From Ignavibacteria bacterium (GTDB lineage Bacteria > Bacteroidota > Ignavibacteria > Kapaibacteriales > UBA4661), in NCBI GenBank assembly GCA_013298375.1, contig JAAFHM010000196.1, positions 1-8,403 on the forward strand: a stretch of 8,403 nucleotides of DNA, written 5' to 3'. The notes beneath the pieces were generated by a model, which had not been told where the DNA came from, searched no databases, and saw nothing but the letters and a program-made list of their open reading frames with translations. Made by a program: the position numbers and the translations under genes. Each line of letters begins with the position of its first letter. Within the stretch, counting starts at the first letter, position 1. Shown one piece after another: positions 1 to 6,301 of the stretch.

Positions 1-303
1 GTCAAATACTCACCATTTGACAAAAATGTCTGGGTTGTCGTCCGAAAAATGAATGGCAAAGCACAATGTCTCGTCAAAGACGAAGGTCCCGGTATATCGG
101 CAGAAGATAAAAAGAAACTTTTTGGTAAATTTGCTCGCCTCACGGCAAAACCTACCGGCGGCGAACATTCGACGGGTCTGGGGCTTTCCATCGTCAAAAA
201 ACTTGCCGAAGCAATGCACGGCACGGTATGGTGCGAATCCGAACTCGGACAAGGCGCAACCTTTATTTTGGAGCTGCCGATGCAAGAAATACGCATTGAA
301 TAA
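1..303 (+). CDS. Sensor histidine kinase, C-terminal ATP-binding domain (5' truncated)
   Basis: The reading frame is open from base 1 and ends with TAA at 301-303, so only about the last 100 residues of the kinase are present. What remains is a GHKL-type HATPase domain in its normal order: the tail of the N box (KYSPF, at the very edge), the G1 box DEGPGIS, the F box KLFGKF, the G2 box GLGLSIVKK and a G3-like GQGATF near the end. This domain binds ATP and phosphorylates the histidine of a dimerisation domain that must lie upstream of the window. The sensor part, and therefore the signal, cannot be known from here. An internal ATG at base 49 is not the start because the homology runs through it. 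The response-regulator partner is not in the window, and the permease downstream is separated by about 120 bases and need not be its target. Confidence 0.93.
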   Translation, partial: VKYSPFDKNVWVVVRKMNGKAQCLVKDEGPGISAEDKKKLFGKFARLTAKPTGGEHSTGLGLSIVKKLAEAMHGTVWCESELGQGATFILELPMQEIRIE

Positions 304-423
304 ATTCGCACTCTACACTTCGCATTAACGCTATCATCCAAACGCGGACGCACGATGTTCGCACTTCGGCGCGGCTTTGAATACTTCCCTGCACCCGTGC
401 TTCACCATTTTCCTCATTGCCGC

Positions 424-1818
424 ATGGATACTTCCGCCAAACTCCATCCCGACGAACCGCCCCCGCGCTCGAAACTTCTTCAAGTCCTTGGTATCGGCTT
501 TGGTATTGCCGTTACGATTGGCGCGACGGTGAGCGGCGGCATTCTGCGCTCTCCGGCAGAGGTGGCAACGCATTTGCCAAGCGTCTGGATGTTCATTGGA
601 ATTTGGTTTTTGGGTGCGTTGTATGCGTTTGTCTGCTCGGTTTCGTTTGCGGAACTCAGTACGATGATGCCTCATTCCGGTGGGCTGTATGTCTTCACGC
701 ACAAGGCATTAGGCGATTATGCGGGCTTTGTCGTCGGATGGACGGATTGGCTAACAAGTTGCGGCACAGTGAGTGCCTCGGCATTGCTAATTTCCGATGT
801 TGCGGCGGGATTGGTTCCGGCATTGCATGGCAAAAGCATCTGGCTGGCAACGGCTCTGGTGCTGATGTTCACGGGGTTTCAATGGAGCGGTATTCGCGCC
901 AGTAGTGTCGTACAAGGTTCGACGAGTTTTCTCAAGGCACTGGCGTTAATTATTGTTGCGGTTGCTGCTTTTTCGGTCGGCAAAGAACTCATTTCCTCGA
1001 CGGCGGCAAGTGCGGCGGCGGCATTGCCATTGACAACAGCCGTTCCGGCAGAACCTTCACTGTGGTCTCTTCTCATGGCAACAGTCTTGGCGCTGCAAAT
1101 TGTGATTTATATGTACGATGGCTACTACGGCGTTGTCTATTTTGGCGAAGAAGTCCGCAATCCCGCACGAGATATTCCGCGCTCAATGTTCACGAGTGTT
1201 TGGATTGCTGGAGGAATTTATATTTTGCTGAATGTCGCATTTGTCTATGTGCTGCCCATTTCACGAATTGCATCATCGGATTTTATCGGTGGCGCAGTCG
1301 CAAAACTCACTTTTGGCGCGTCGGGTGATGTTGTCGTGCGCTCACTCATTATTTTATGCGAGCTTTCAACCATCAACGCATTTTTCCTTTTTGCCACGCG
1401 CACACTGTTTGCCATGAGCCGCGACGGACTCTTTTCGGCACGGGCAGTACGTGTGAATAAAGGCGGAACCCCGACGGTAAGCCTCTTTATGAGCATGGCA
1501 GTCGCGCTGATATTCTTGCTTTCGGGTTCGTTTGAAAAAGCCTTAGCGATTCTGACGTTTGCGATTGTTGTCAATTATGCGCTTTCCTTTTTGGCGGTGT
1601 TCGTGCTGCGGTATCGTGAACCAAACACTCCACGCCTTTATAAGGCATGGGGCTATCCTTGGACAACGGGCTTTGCCCTTGGTGTTTCGGTACTATTTTT
1701 GGTAGGGTCGGTGGTGGGTGATGTTCAGCATAGTCTAGCAGCAATAGGCGCTCTGGCAATGAGCTATCCAGTGTATTTGATTTCGCGGAAATTTTTGCCG
1801 CGCGAGCCTCCCGGATAA
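424..1818 (+). CDS. APC-superfamily amino acid permease
   Basis: This encodes a roughly 464-residue inner-membrane secondary transporter, normal in length for amino acid permeases with 12 membrane helices. Helix 1 carries the glycine-rich substrate-binding segment GATVSGGILRSP (about residues 33-44). The family loop with YDGYYG, GEEVRNPARDIPRS lies at about 231-254, and RTLFAMSRDGLF at about 326-337 is the typical cytoplasmic loop after helix 8. The ORF could begin at ATG 355, but its first 23 residues (FALRRGFEYFPAP...) look unlike a permease N terminus. ATG 424 gives a hydrophilic cytoplasmic start (MDTSAKLHPDEPPPRSK) just before helix 1, so I chose it. Neither start has a clear Shine-Dalgarno sequence. 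The substrate cannot be deduced; LAT-like and yeast-permease-like exchangers share this pattern. It appears monocistronic, ending at a strong terminator. Confidence 0.92.
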   Translation: MDTSAKLHPDEPPPRSKLLQVLGIGFGIAVTIGATVSGGILRSPAEVATHLPSVWMFIGIWFLGALYAFVCSVSFAELSTMMPHSGGLYVFTHKALGDYAGFVVGWTDWLTSCGTVSASALLISDVAAGLVPALHGKSIWLATALVLMFTGFQWSGIRASSVVQGSTSFLKALALIIVAVAAFSVGKELISSTAASAAAALPLTTAVPAEPSLWSLLMATVLALQIVIYMYDGYYGVVYFGEEVRNPARDIPRSMFTSVWIAGGIYILLNVAFVYVLPISRIASSDFIGGAVAKLTFGASGDVVVRSLIILCELSTINAFFLFATRTLFAMSRDGLFSARAVRVNKGGTPTVSLFMSMAVALIFLLSGSFEKALAILTFAIVVNYALSFLAVFVLRYREPNTPRLYKAWGYPWTTGFALGVSVLFLVGSVVGDVQHSLAAIGALAMSYPVYLISRKFLPREPPG

Positions 1819-1822
1819 CGTT

Positions 1823-1865
1823 ACAGCGCGACTTCCGCCATGAAGACCGCGCTGTTATTCGTTTC
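1823..1865 (+). terminator. Rho-independent terminator after the permease
   Basis: An 8-base perfect GC-rich inverted repeat, ACAGCGCG (1823-1830) and CGCGCTGT (1848-1855), is extended inward by CTTC (1832-1835) and GAAG (1842-1845) around a six-base loop, with a small asymmetric bulge. A T-rich run TATTCGTTTC follows at 1856. It begins 5 bases after the permease stop codon. The minus-strand exit side is not T-rich, so it should mainly stop rightward transcription. The hairpin may still limit read-through from the convergent osmC gene. Confidence 0.85.
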
Positions 1866-1881
1866 TATCCTATCATTCTTG

Positions 1882-2316
1882 CTATCCAAGAGCCGCCGAA
1901 AGTGTAATCGCAATCGCTCCCAACGCTCGTGAAACGGGGCAGGTCTTCTTTGCATTATCCGCAATAGTCTGAAATTGCTCATTGGAAATGCCTGGCACAT
2001 CGGCAGTTAAATCAAGATGAATGCCTTTTATTTCAAAATGCCCAGCCACATTTTCCATCGTGAGAGCCGCATTGGTGCTGAGTTTCGTGGGCGGGAAGCC
2101 TGCGCCCGTCAGTTGAAAACTGAGTGCCATTGAGTAACACCCCGCATGAGCTGCCGCAATCAACTCTTCAGGATTTGTACCGAGTTTGCCGTCTTCGCTC
2201 GTGAAGCGGGTTGCGAAAGAATAGGGCGTTTTGGCAAGTACGCCGCTTGTGGAAGTGAGGCTGCCGGAGCCATCTTTGCCCGTGCTGTTCCATTCGGCAG
2301 ATGCTTTGCGAATCAT
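1882..2316 (-). CDS. osmC: OsmC family peroxiredoxin (organic hydroperoxide reductase)
   Basis: This 144-residue protein has the standard OsmC length. The family reduces organic hydroperoxides using two cysteines in a dimeric cytoplasmic enzyme. Both are present in their usual settings: Cys60 in AAAHAGCYSMAL and Cys126 in KTCPVSRALG. The conserved Arg37 and the glutamate of TNPEELI (Glu50/51) also fit the active site. It is OsmC-type rather than Ohr-type, judging by the N-terminal motif and the GTNPEELIAAAHAGCYSMAL block. ATG 2316 starts the domain cleanly at MIRKASAEWN, with no recognisable Shine-Dalgarno sequence. A 155-base gap separates it from the upstream M48 protease gene, so it probably has its own promoter. 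It converges with the amino acid permease. Confidence 0.95.
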   Translation of the reverse strand: MIRKASAEWNSTGKDGSGSLTSTSGVLAKTPYSFATRFTSEDGKLGTNPEELIAAAHAGCYSMALSFQLTGAGFPPTKLSTNAALTMENVAGHFEIKGIHLDLTADVPGISNEQFQTIADNAKKTCPVSRALGAIAITLSAALG

Positions 2317-2361
2317 ATATTTTCAAGTAATGGGTTTGAAAAAGTGGGTTAATGAACAATG

Positions 2362-2418
2362 CAAAAATACCATTATTCTTTCGGCAAATGCTGGTATGAA
2401 AGACGCTTTGTGTGGTAT
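2362..2418 (-). promoter_or_regulatory. Possible osmC promoter with repeated ATACCA half-sites
   Basis: On the minus strand TATTTTTG (2362-2369) matches the TAnnTTTG form of the Bacteroidota -7 element, about 46 bases upstream of the osmC start codon. A TTTG lies at 2385-2388, but the gap between them (15 bases) is shorter than usual. Overlapping and upstream on the + strand are ATACCA (2367-2372), TGGTAT (2392-2397) and TGGTAT (2413-2418). The last two are 21 bases apart, about two helical turns. They could be operator half-sites or chance. Confidence 0.35.
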
Positions 2419-2471
2419 AAAATTGATTCATTGAGCCATTCTGTTCGCAAAACCGTCATCAACAGACAACT

Positions 2472-3263
2472 TTAATTGCTTAATACCTCTTGCAACTTCG
2501 CCCATGTTTCCGGGGCGATAATTGGCTCATTCTGAATAGCTTTCTTTTTGCAGTATTCCAGAATATATTCAGAGCGCTCCTTGGAATAGGGATGCGTGGT
2601 GAACCACGATAAATACTTAACTCCTGTGCCTTGTTTTTCCGCAAGTTTGCTAAAAAATTTTGCAAAAGGCTCCGGGCTGATTTTTGCTTTTATTAAGTAA
2701 TCAACCGCTTTCATGTCTGCCTCTTTCTCTAAACTCCTGTCAAATGCTAATGAAGAAAGCATCTTCGCCGTGCTTGCTATCATTTCAGGGCTTTTGCCAC
2801 CAGTCGTCATAGAAACAAGCGTCGCAAAACCCATTTCTTTGATGAGTTTTTTCATGATGTGGTGCAGTTCAATGTGCGCAATCTCATGGCAAAGCACGCC
2901 ACTCAGTTCTTCTTGGCTATCGGCTGCGATAATAAGCCCGCTCAGAACGACAAGGTGATTATTCGGTAGCGCAAAGGCATTTACGTCTTCGTCATCAAGG
3001 ATATGCAGCGTAATGAGGTCTCTATCAATACGATTTTTCTTGCAGATTTTCGTTACGATGCTATCAATAGCCTTATTCACTGAGGGTGTAGTGATTTCAT
3101 CCTTTTTATAGGCATCCCAATACATCTCGCCCAATTTCTCTTCGATATTTTTTGTTGATTGCTCAATGTTGAACATGGACACCCAATCAATCCGAGAAAG
3201 ACCGAACCACGCTCCAAAGAATATAGCAGCGAGAGCAATTCCCTCAATGAAGACTTTTTTCAT
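2472..3263 (-). CDS. Membrane-anchored M48 family zinc metalloprotease
   Basis: From ATG 3263 this is 263 residues. An N-terminal hydrophobic helix (about residues 7-23) should anchor or export it. The catalytic region has the zinc motif HEIAH (His126, Glu127, His130) in CHEIAHIELHH, the third ligand Glu181 in SLEKEADMKAVDYL, and the late HPYSKER motif (224-230). These are the marks of the Ste24/HtpX/BepA-LoiP class, which cleave misfolded or membrane-associated proteins. No C-terminal TPR domain is present, so it is closer to the short LoiP type than to BepA. The ATG at 3263 overlaps the upstream gene's TGA by four bases and has a good AGGGAG five bases before it. A start at 3278 (MQGAT) would be upstream of that ribosome binding site and is less likely. 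It is the last gene of the TM2 operon. Confidence 0.92.
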   Translation of the reverse strand: MKKVFIEGIALAAIFFGAWFGLSRIDWVSMFNIEQSTKNIEEKLGEMYWDAYKKDEITTPSVNKAIDSIVTKICKKNRIDRDLITLHILDDEDVNAFALPNNHLVVLSGLIIAADSQEELSGVLCHEIAHIELHHIMKKLIKEMGFATLVSMTTGGKSPEMIASTAKMLSSLAFDRSLEKEADMKAVDYLIKAKISPEPFAKFFSKLAEKQGTGVKYLSWFTTHPYSKERSEYILEYCKKKAIQNEPIIAPETWAKLQEVLSN

Positions 3264-3697
3264 CGTTGCTCCCTGCAAATAAGATTGGTTAAACTACCAT
3301 AAAACCACCATTCAACGTGCCTTCCTTTTCGTGTGTGAATCGCCGTGTAAATGGTCGCCGTAAGCTCCACCACATTGACAACGATAATCGTAAAAAGATA
3401 AGCAATAAAGCCGTTGCTGATAAGTGTCGTGCTGAATATGATGGAAATTGTCCACCACACAGCACAGACATTCATGGCAAAAAGTGAGAATTGCGACAAA
3501 AGCGCCTGCGTACAGTGCCAGCGCACGAAATACGTCCCTTTTCGATTAGTGAGGTAAAAAATCACCGTTGCAATGAGATTAATAATCGGTAAAGGTAGCC
3601 CTGCTATCAAAGCGACAAGAGACATGAGGTAGCTATTCGAGGCTTCTTCAGTCTCACGATCATTGGGCTTGTAGGGAAATGCCGTTGGGGAGTTCAT
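3260..3697 (-). CDS. DUF4870-like small membrane protein
   Basis: This encodes a 145-residue membrane protein without known function. About four hydrophobic segments can be seen (approximately 24-49, 64-88, 93-120, with the first possibly split). The segment ATVIFYLTNRKGTYFVRWH followed by CTQALLSQ (about 43-69) resembles the DUF4870 core, in which a helix is followed by a charged turn and an H.xQALL motif. HTRKGRHVEWWFYG near the C terminus is a second polar block. I chose ATG 3697 because it forms a four-base ATGA overlap with the upstream DUF2752 gene's stop codon; the longer start at 3724 would overlap by 31 bases. AAAGGA lies upstream but only two bases from the ATG, so coupling may do most of the work. 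Family assignment is from memory and moderately sure. Confidence 0.78.
   Translation of the reverse strand: MNSPTAFPYKPNDRETEEASNSYLMSLVALIAGLPLPIINLIATVIFYLTNRKGTYFVRWHCTQALLSQFSLFAMNVCAVWWTISIIFSTTLISNGFIAYLFTIIVVNVVELTATIYTAIHTRKGRHVEWWFYGSLTNLICREQR
3269..3274 (-). promoter_or_regulatory. Ribosome binding site of the M48 protease gene
   Basis: AGGGAG on the minus strand lies five bases before ATG 3263. Because it lies downstream of the alternative start at 3278, it decides for the shorter protein and for a coupled ATGA junction. Confidence 0.8.
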
Positions 3698-4116
3698 AAT
3701 CCTTTTGAAATATTCCAAATCCAATTGATGATAACAAGCAGAACAAGGGGGAAGGCGATAGTAGGCTTTCGCACCCAGGTTTCAAGACAGCAGTAGAAAT
3801 CAAATAAGGTCGTTTCTTTACTCAGAAGGTCATAGCAAATCCAAACGGGAGCCAAGAGCATAACAATGGCAATAACAAAGCCAAAGGGGTTCAGAAGCAA
3901 TGCTTCATGCGCATTTCCCGCCATAAGCGCGAGAACTGCCCGTGTGGAGCCACACGAAGGGCAAGGAAGCCCTGTTGCAGCCTTAAACAAACAAACCTCA
4001 AACGAATGAAGATTGCTGGCGCCGTGGTGCGAAATTGTACTGTAATAGAGCCATCCATAGCCCGCACCGCAAGCCACCGAGAGGATTCCGTAGAGTCTAT
4101 GCGGGTTGAGATTCAT
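3694..4116 (-). CDS. DUF2752 membrane protein with CPSC motif
   Basis: From ATG 4116 this is 140 residues. The DUF2752 signature GLPCPSCGSTRAV is at about 49-61 (Cys52 and Cys55), followed by the usual LLLNPFGF (about 73-80). Hydrophobic segments lie at about 8-26, 79-97 and 118-136. The domain's function is unknown; the paired cysteines could bind metal or act in redox, which is inference. The start is uncertain. ATG 4116 gives the typical short N terminus (MNLNPHRLYGIL) but has no Shine-Dalgarno sequence. A GTG at 4188 would add 24 residues including another Cys-x-x-Cys (CLFC) and leave only 12 bases to the TM2 gene. Its TGA overlaps the next gene's ATG by four bases. Confidence 0.88.
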   Translation of the reverse strand: MNLNPHRLYGILSVACGAGYGWLYYSTISHHGASNLHSFEVCLFKAATGLPCPSCGSTRAVLALMAGNAHEALLLNPFGFVIAIVMLLAPVWICYDLLSKETTLFDFYCCLETWVRKPTIAFPLVLLVIINWIWNISKGL

Positions 4117-4200
4117 GGATATTGGCAAACGATAGCGACAAAAAAGGCAGAGTCCGCTTTCCAAGGAAGCGAACTCCAGACAGATCACCGTAAAACATCA

Positions 4201-4545
4201 TTATTTGTAGGACAATGCTTCTTGAAGTTGCATCATATTCTTTTCCCGTGTGGCACCCATAATCTTAAACCAGTCAATAATAGCCCAAACCCCTAAACCT
4301 CCACACGTTAAGAGTTTACCAATGCCAAGCCCCGTATCGCCGATGATAAATCGGTCAACCCCAAAACTGCCCGCAACCAGAGAGACAATAAGGCTGGTGG
4401 TTGGGTCTTTGAATTGCAAAGTTTGAATAACAGCCCATTTTGACTCGTCGGCATACAATAATTGATCTCGCAATTCTGCCACTTCGTAGCTTTCAAAGTA
4501 TTTACCATTGGTCATGATAAACATATCGACTTTTTGTGCATCCAT
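4201..4545 (-). CDS. TM2 domain protein
   Basis: From ATG 4545 this is 114 residues. The C-terminal half is a TM2 domain: helix one at about 50-63, the conserved turn VDRFIIGDTGLGIGK (63-77, containing the Asp-Arg-Phe signature at 64-66), then helix two at about 80-95 with GGLGVWAIIDWF. The N-terminal half, MDAQKVDMFIMTNGKYF then a polar helix, is a cytoplasmic region commonly attached to TM2 in Bacteroidota, from memory. TM2 proteins have no settled bacterial function. I chose ATG 4545 over 4635 because AAGGAA lies seven bases upstream and the extra 30 residues look non-coding and cover a promoter-like motif. It is the first gene of the four-gene operon leading to the M48 protease. Confidence 0.9.
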   Translation of the reverse strand: MDAQKVDMFIMTNGKYFESYEVAELRDQLLYADESKWAVIQTLQFKDPTTSLIVSLVAGSFGVDRFIIGDTGLGIGKLLTCGGLGVWAIIDWFKIMGATREKNMMQLQEALSYK

Positions 4546-4552
4546 TGTGGTA

Positions 4553-4558
4553 TTCCTT
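4553..4558 (-). promoter_or_regulatory. Ribosome binding site of the TM2 gene
   Basis: AAGGAA on the minus strand lies seven bases before ATG 4545. It selects this start over the longer reading frame beginning at 4635. Confidence 0.75.
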
Positions 4559-4604
4559 GTAAAATTGAGAAAAAATAGTTTTCTATGGCATTCAATCTCG
4601 ATGG

Positions 4605-4635
4605 TAAAGGTAACATTTGTTCTATCGTTACGCAA
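4605..4635 (-). promoter_or_regulatory. Probable promoter of the TM2-M48 operon
   Basis: The minus strand reads TTG (4633-4635), 20 bases, then TACCTTTA (4605-4612). This is close to the Bacteroidota pattern of a TTG-containing -33 and a TAnnTTTG -7 element. It lies about 60 bases before the TM2 start codon. The surrounding 14 bases (4602-4615) match 13 of 14 with the element upstream of the amine oxidase gene. Confidence 0.5.
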
Positions 4636-4659
4636 TGCTTTGAAATGCTCGGCGCAAGA

Positions 4660-6018
4660 TTATCCAATAATTTCCCTCGCAGCCCGCAAGCCTGATAAAT
4701 ACGCACCGTGAACGGTGCCGGGGTGTACTTTATGCGTAGCTTCTCCGGCGAAAAACAGTGTGTCTCCGACGGGTTTTGCCATCTGCTCATGCGTTTTAGG
4801 CGAGGCTCCTACACCCATGAAGGAATATGACCCGAAAGTAAATGGGTCTGCCGCCCAGCGTGTGATTTGTGCATCGGTCGGCGCGGGAATGCTATTACCG
4901 TAAATCTTTTTGAGGACAGCCATGCCGCTATTGATGATGTCTTTGTCCGACCATTTCTCCGTCTCTTTAGCAAAATCCGCAGAATTAAAACCCAATAAAA
5001 TCGGCTGTTTGGTGAGTTTATAGCAGTTCACCCAGCCCGACCAACGCCCCTTTTGCTCGTCAATATATCCCAGCCAGTCATATTTGGTGGGCCAAAAAAC
5101 CTTGGGAAACCGCAGATAAAGTTTATCCAAAACGCCCATTCCAAGCAGAGAAATCGCGGTTTTCTTCTGCTCTGGCAATGGTGGAACGAACTGCACGGCA
5201 TTTTTCTTGAGAACGCCCAGAGGCAGCGTAACAACGACTTTATCAGCAGTAAATGTACCTTGCGAAGTTGTAACTGTTACGCCACCACGTCCGTAGGAAA
5301 TTTGTTTGACCACCTGCTTCAGCCGAATATCTAAGCCCTTTGCCAAGCCATCCACAATCGTTTTATACCCATCCACAAACATTTCATCGCCACCGTCAAG
5401 TTCGCCTTGGTCGTCGTAGTAGTGCGCCGATAGCTCCGATGCGGCTCCAGCGTAATCTTGCTCAATGGTATTGTTGATGTAAAAATCAAGCTGCTGACGC
5501 TCTTCTTTGGAAAGACCCTTCAAATTGAGTGTTGCGGCTATTGCATCTTGAAGGGAAATATCGTCGTCTGATTTATCTGCCTCTTTTCTGGCGCGTTTAA
5601 GAATTTTCTCACATCGTTCTTCGATAGATTCTACGCGGTCATCGGAAAGTGCTTGTCCATTCGGACCATAAACAATCAAATTCTCTTCGTCGGTATGAAC
5701 CCGCTTTGCACCAAATTTGTCCGCCAAGGCAGAAATAGGGTTTTTCTCAATTCCATGAATCCACGATGCGCCCATATCCAAGGGAGCATCCGCCCAATAC
5801 TGACTTGTCCACGTCCGCCCACCAATGCGATCGCGCCCCTCCAAGACTTGAACGGTATAGCCAGCAGCGACTAGTGTTTGTGCCGCCGCCAATCCTGAGG
5901 CACCTGCACCAATGACAATAACTTTTCCGCCACCTCGTTGAAGGCTCTCAGCTTTGCTCACTGCCCCAAAAACAAGGGGCAGCGTAAGCATCATCTGGGT
6001 AAAATCACGGCGTTTCAT
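4660..6018 (-). CDS. Tat-exported FAD-dependent amine oxidase (polyamine/monoamine oxidase family)
   Basis: From ATG 6018 this is 452 residues, typical of flavin amine oxidases. The N terminus MKRRDFTQMM followed by a hydrophobic stretch and SKA-ES is a twin-arginine signal peptide with a plausible cleavage after Ala23, so the folded flavoprotein is probably exported. The FAD-binding Rossmann motif VIVIGAGASGLAAAQ is at about 33-47, with Glu60 as ribose ligand and GRDRIGGRTW (61-70) following. LDMGASWIHG (80-89) and the C-terminal FAGEATH...GTVHGAYLSG (about 423-443) complete the flavin site. Lys299 in MGVLDKLYLRFP aligns by context with the conserved catalytic-region lysine of plant polyamine oxidase. 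The family oxidises amines to aldehyde or imine with H2O2 release; the exact substrate is unknown. Upstream in-frame ATGs at 6027 and 6057 would put residues ahead of the Tat motif. Confidence 0.93.
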   Translation of the reverse strand: MKRRDFTQMMLTLPLVFGAVSKAESLQRGGGKVIVIGAGASGLAAAQTLVAAGYTVQVLEGRDRIGGRTWTSQYWADAPLDMGASWIHGIEKNPISALADKFGAKRVHTDEENLIVYGPNGQALSDDRVESIEERCEKILKRARKEADKSDDDISLQDAIAATLNLKGLSKEERQQLDFYINNTIEQDYAGAASELSAHYYDDQGELDGGDEMFVDGYKTIVDGLAKGLDIRLKQVVKQISYGRGGVTVTTSQGTFTADKVVVTLPLGVLKKNAVQFVPPLPEQKKTAISLLGMGVLDKLYLRFPKVFWPTKYDWLGYIDEQKGRWSGWVNCYKLTKQPILLGFNSADFAKETEKWSDKDIINSGMAVLKKIYGNSIPAPTDAQITRWAADPFTFGSYSFMGVGASPKTHEQMAKPVGDTLFFAGEATHKVHPGTVHGAYLSGLRAAREIIG

Positions 6019-6132
6019 AGAAACTCTCATTTGAAAAGTGCATAAAATCTGCGACATTCAGTCTAATTCTGTTGATGATTTTTACTGCCTGGATGCTGAA
6101 TATTCGGATCACTTCCAATCATCATTCATAAC

Positions 6133-6174
6133 CAAAGTTATGGCAAAGGTAACAATTATGGGGGAAGTTGGAAA
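6133..6174 (-). promoter_or_regulatory. Probable promoter region of the amine oxidase gene
   Basis: On the minus strand TACCTTTG (6144-6151) matches the TAnnTTTG -7 element exactly, with TTTC (6171-6174) 19 bases upstream as a weak -33. A second exact match, TAACTTTG (6133-6140), follows 11 bases later. Both lie more than 110 bases before ATG 6018, so the messenger would have a leader of over 100 bases. The stretch 6141-6154 is shared almost exactly with the TM2 operon promoter. Confidence 0.45.
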
Positions 6175-6203
6175 CCGTCGGCAGAGTGGAAAGAGTATAG
6201 AAC

Positions 6204-6301
6204 TTAGGGGTTCTATTGGTCGGTAGCACGGTGAATAAGGGCGCTAGTGACCTCATGCCAAGTTTGTCAAGGCATTAACTACATTCTACCAAGAACCCTA
6301 A
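6204..6301. repeat. Imperfect inverted repeat with nested hairpin
   Basis: TTAGGGGTTCTATTGG (6204-6219) pairs imperfectly with CCAAGAACCCTAA (6289-6301): 13 base pairs with a one-base and a two-base bulge. Between them ATGCC (6255-6259) and GGCAT (6271-6275) form a smaller hairpin with an 11-base loop. The right arm covers the stop codon of the nuclease gene. No T-run follows on the minus strand, so it is not a standard terminator. It may be an RNA structure at the 3' end of the clpS operon messenger, a small repeat element, or chance. Confidence 0.35.

Noticed and set aside
305..365. Three TTCGCA(C/T)T copies between the kinase and permease genes
   Set aside because: Spacing is irregular (14 and 39 bases), the words are short, and the third copy has no relation to a recognisable promoter.
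334..702. 122-codon open frame on the minus strand
   Set aside because: It is antisense to the start of the permease, whose transmembrane pattern is clear; the translated product is rich in His and Arg with no recognisable fold.
4164..4198. Short alternative frame beginning at ATG 4198 in the DUF2752 leader (MFYGDLSG...)
   Set aside because: It is only about 33 codons, has no ribosome binding site and overlaps the real gene in another frame; it is noted only as a possible leader peptide.
3907..4296. 129-codon open frame on the + strand
   Set aside because: It crosses antisense over the DUF2752-TM2 junction and has low-information sequence; the minus-strand genes carry strong family motifs.
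4613..4659. Possible terminator between the amine oxidase and TM2 genes
   Set aside because: Repeated GCATT words are direct rather than inverted and no stem followed by a T-run can be drawn.
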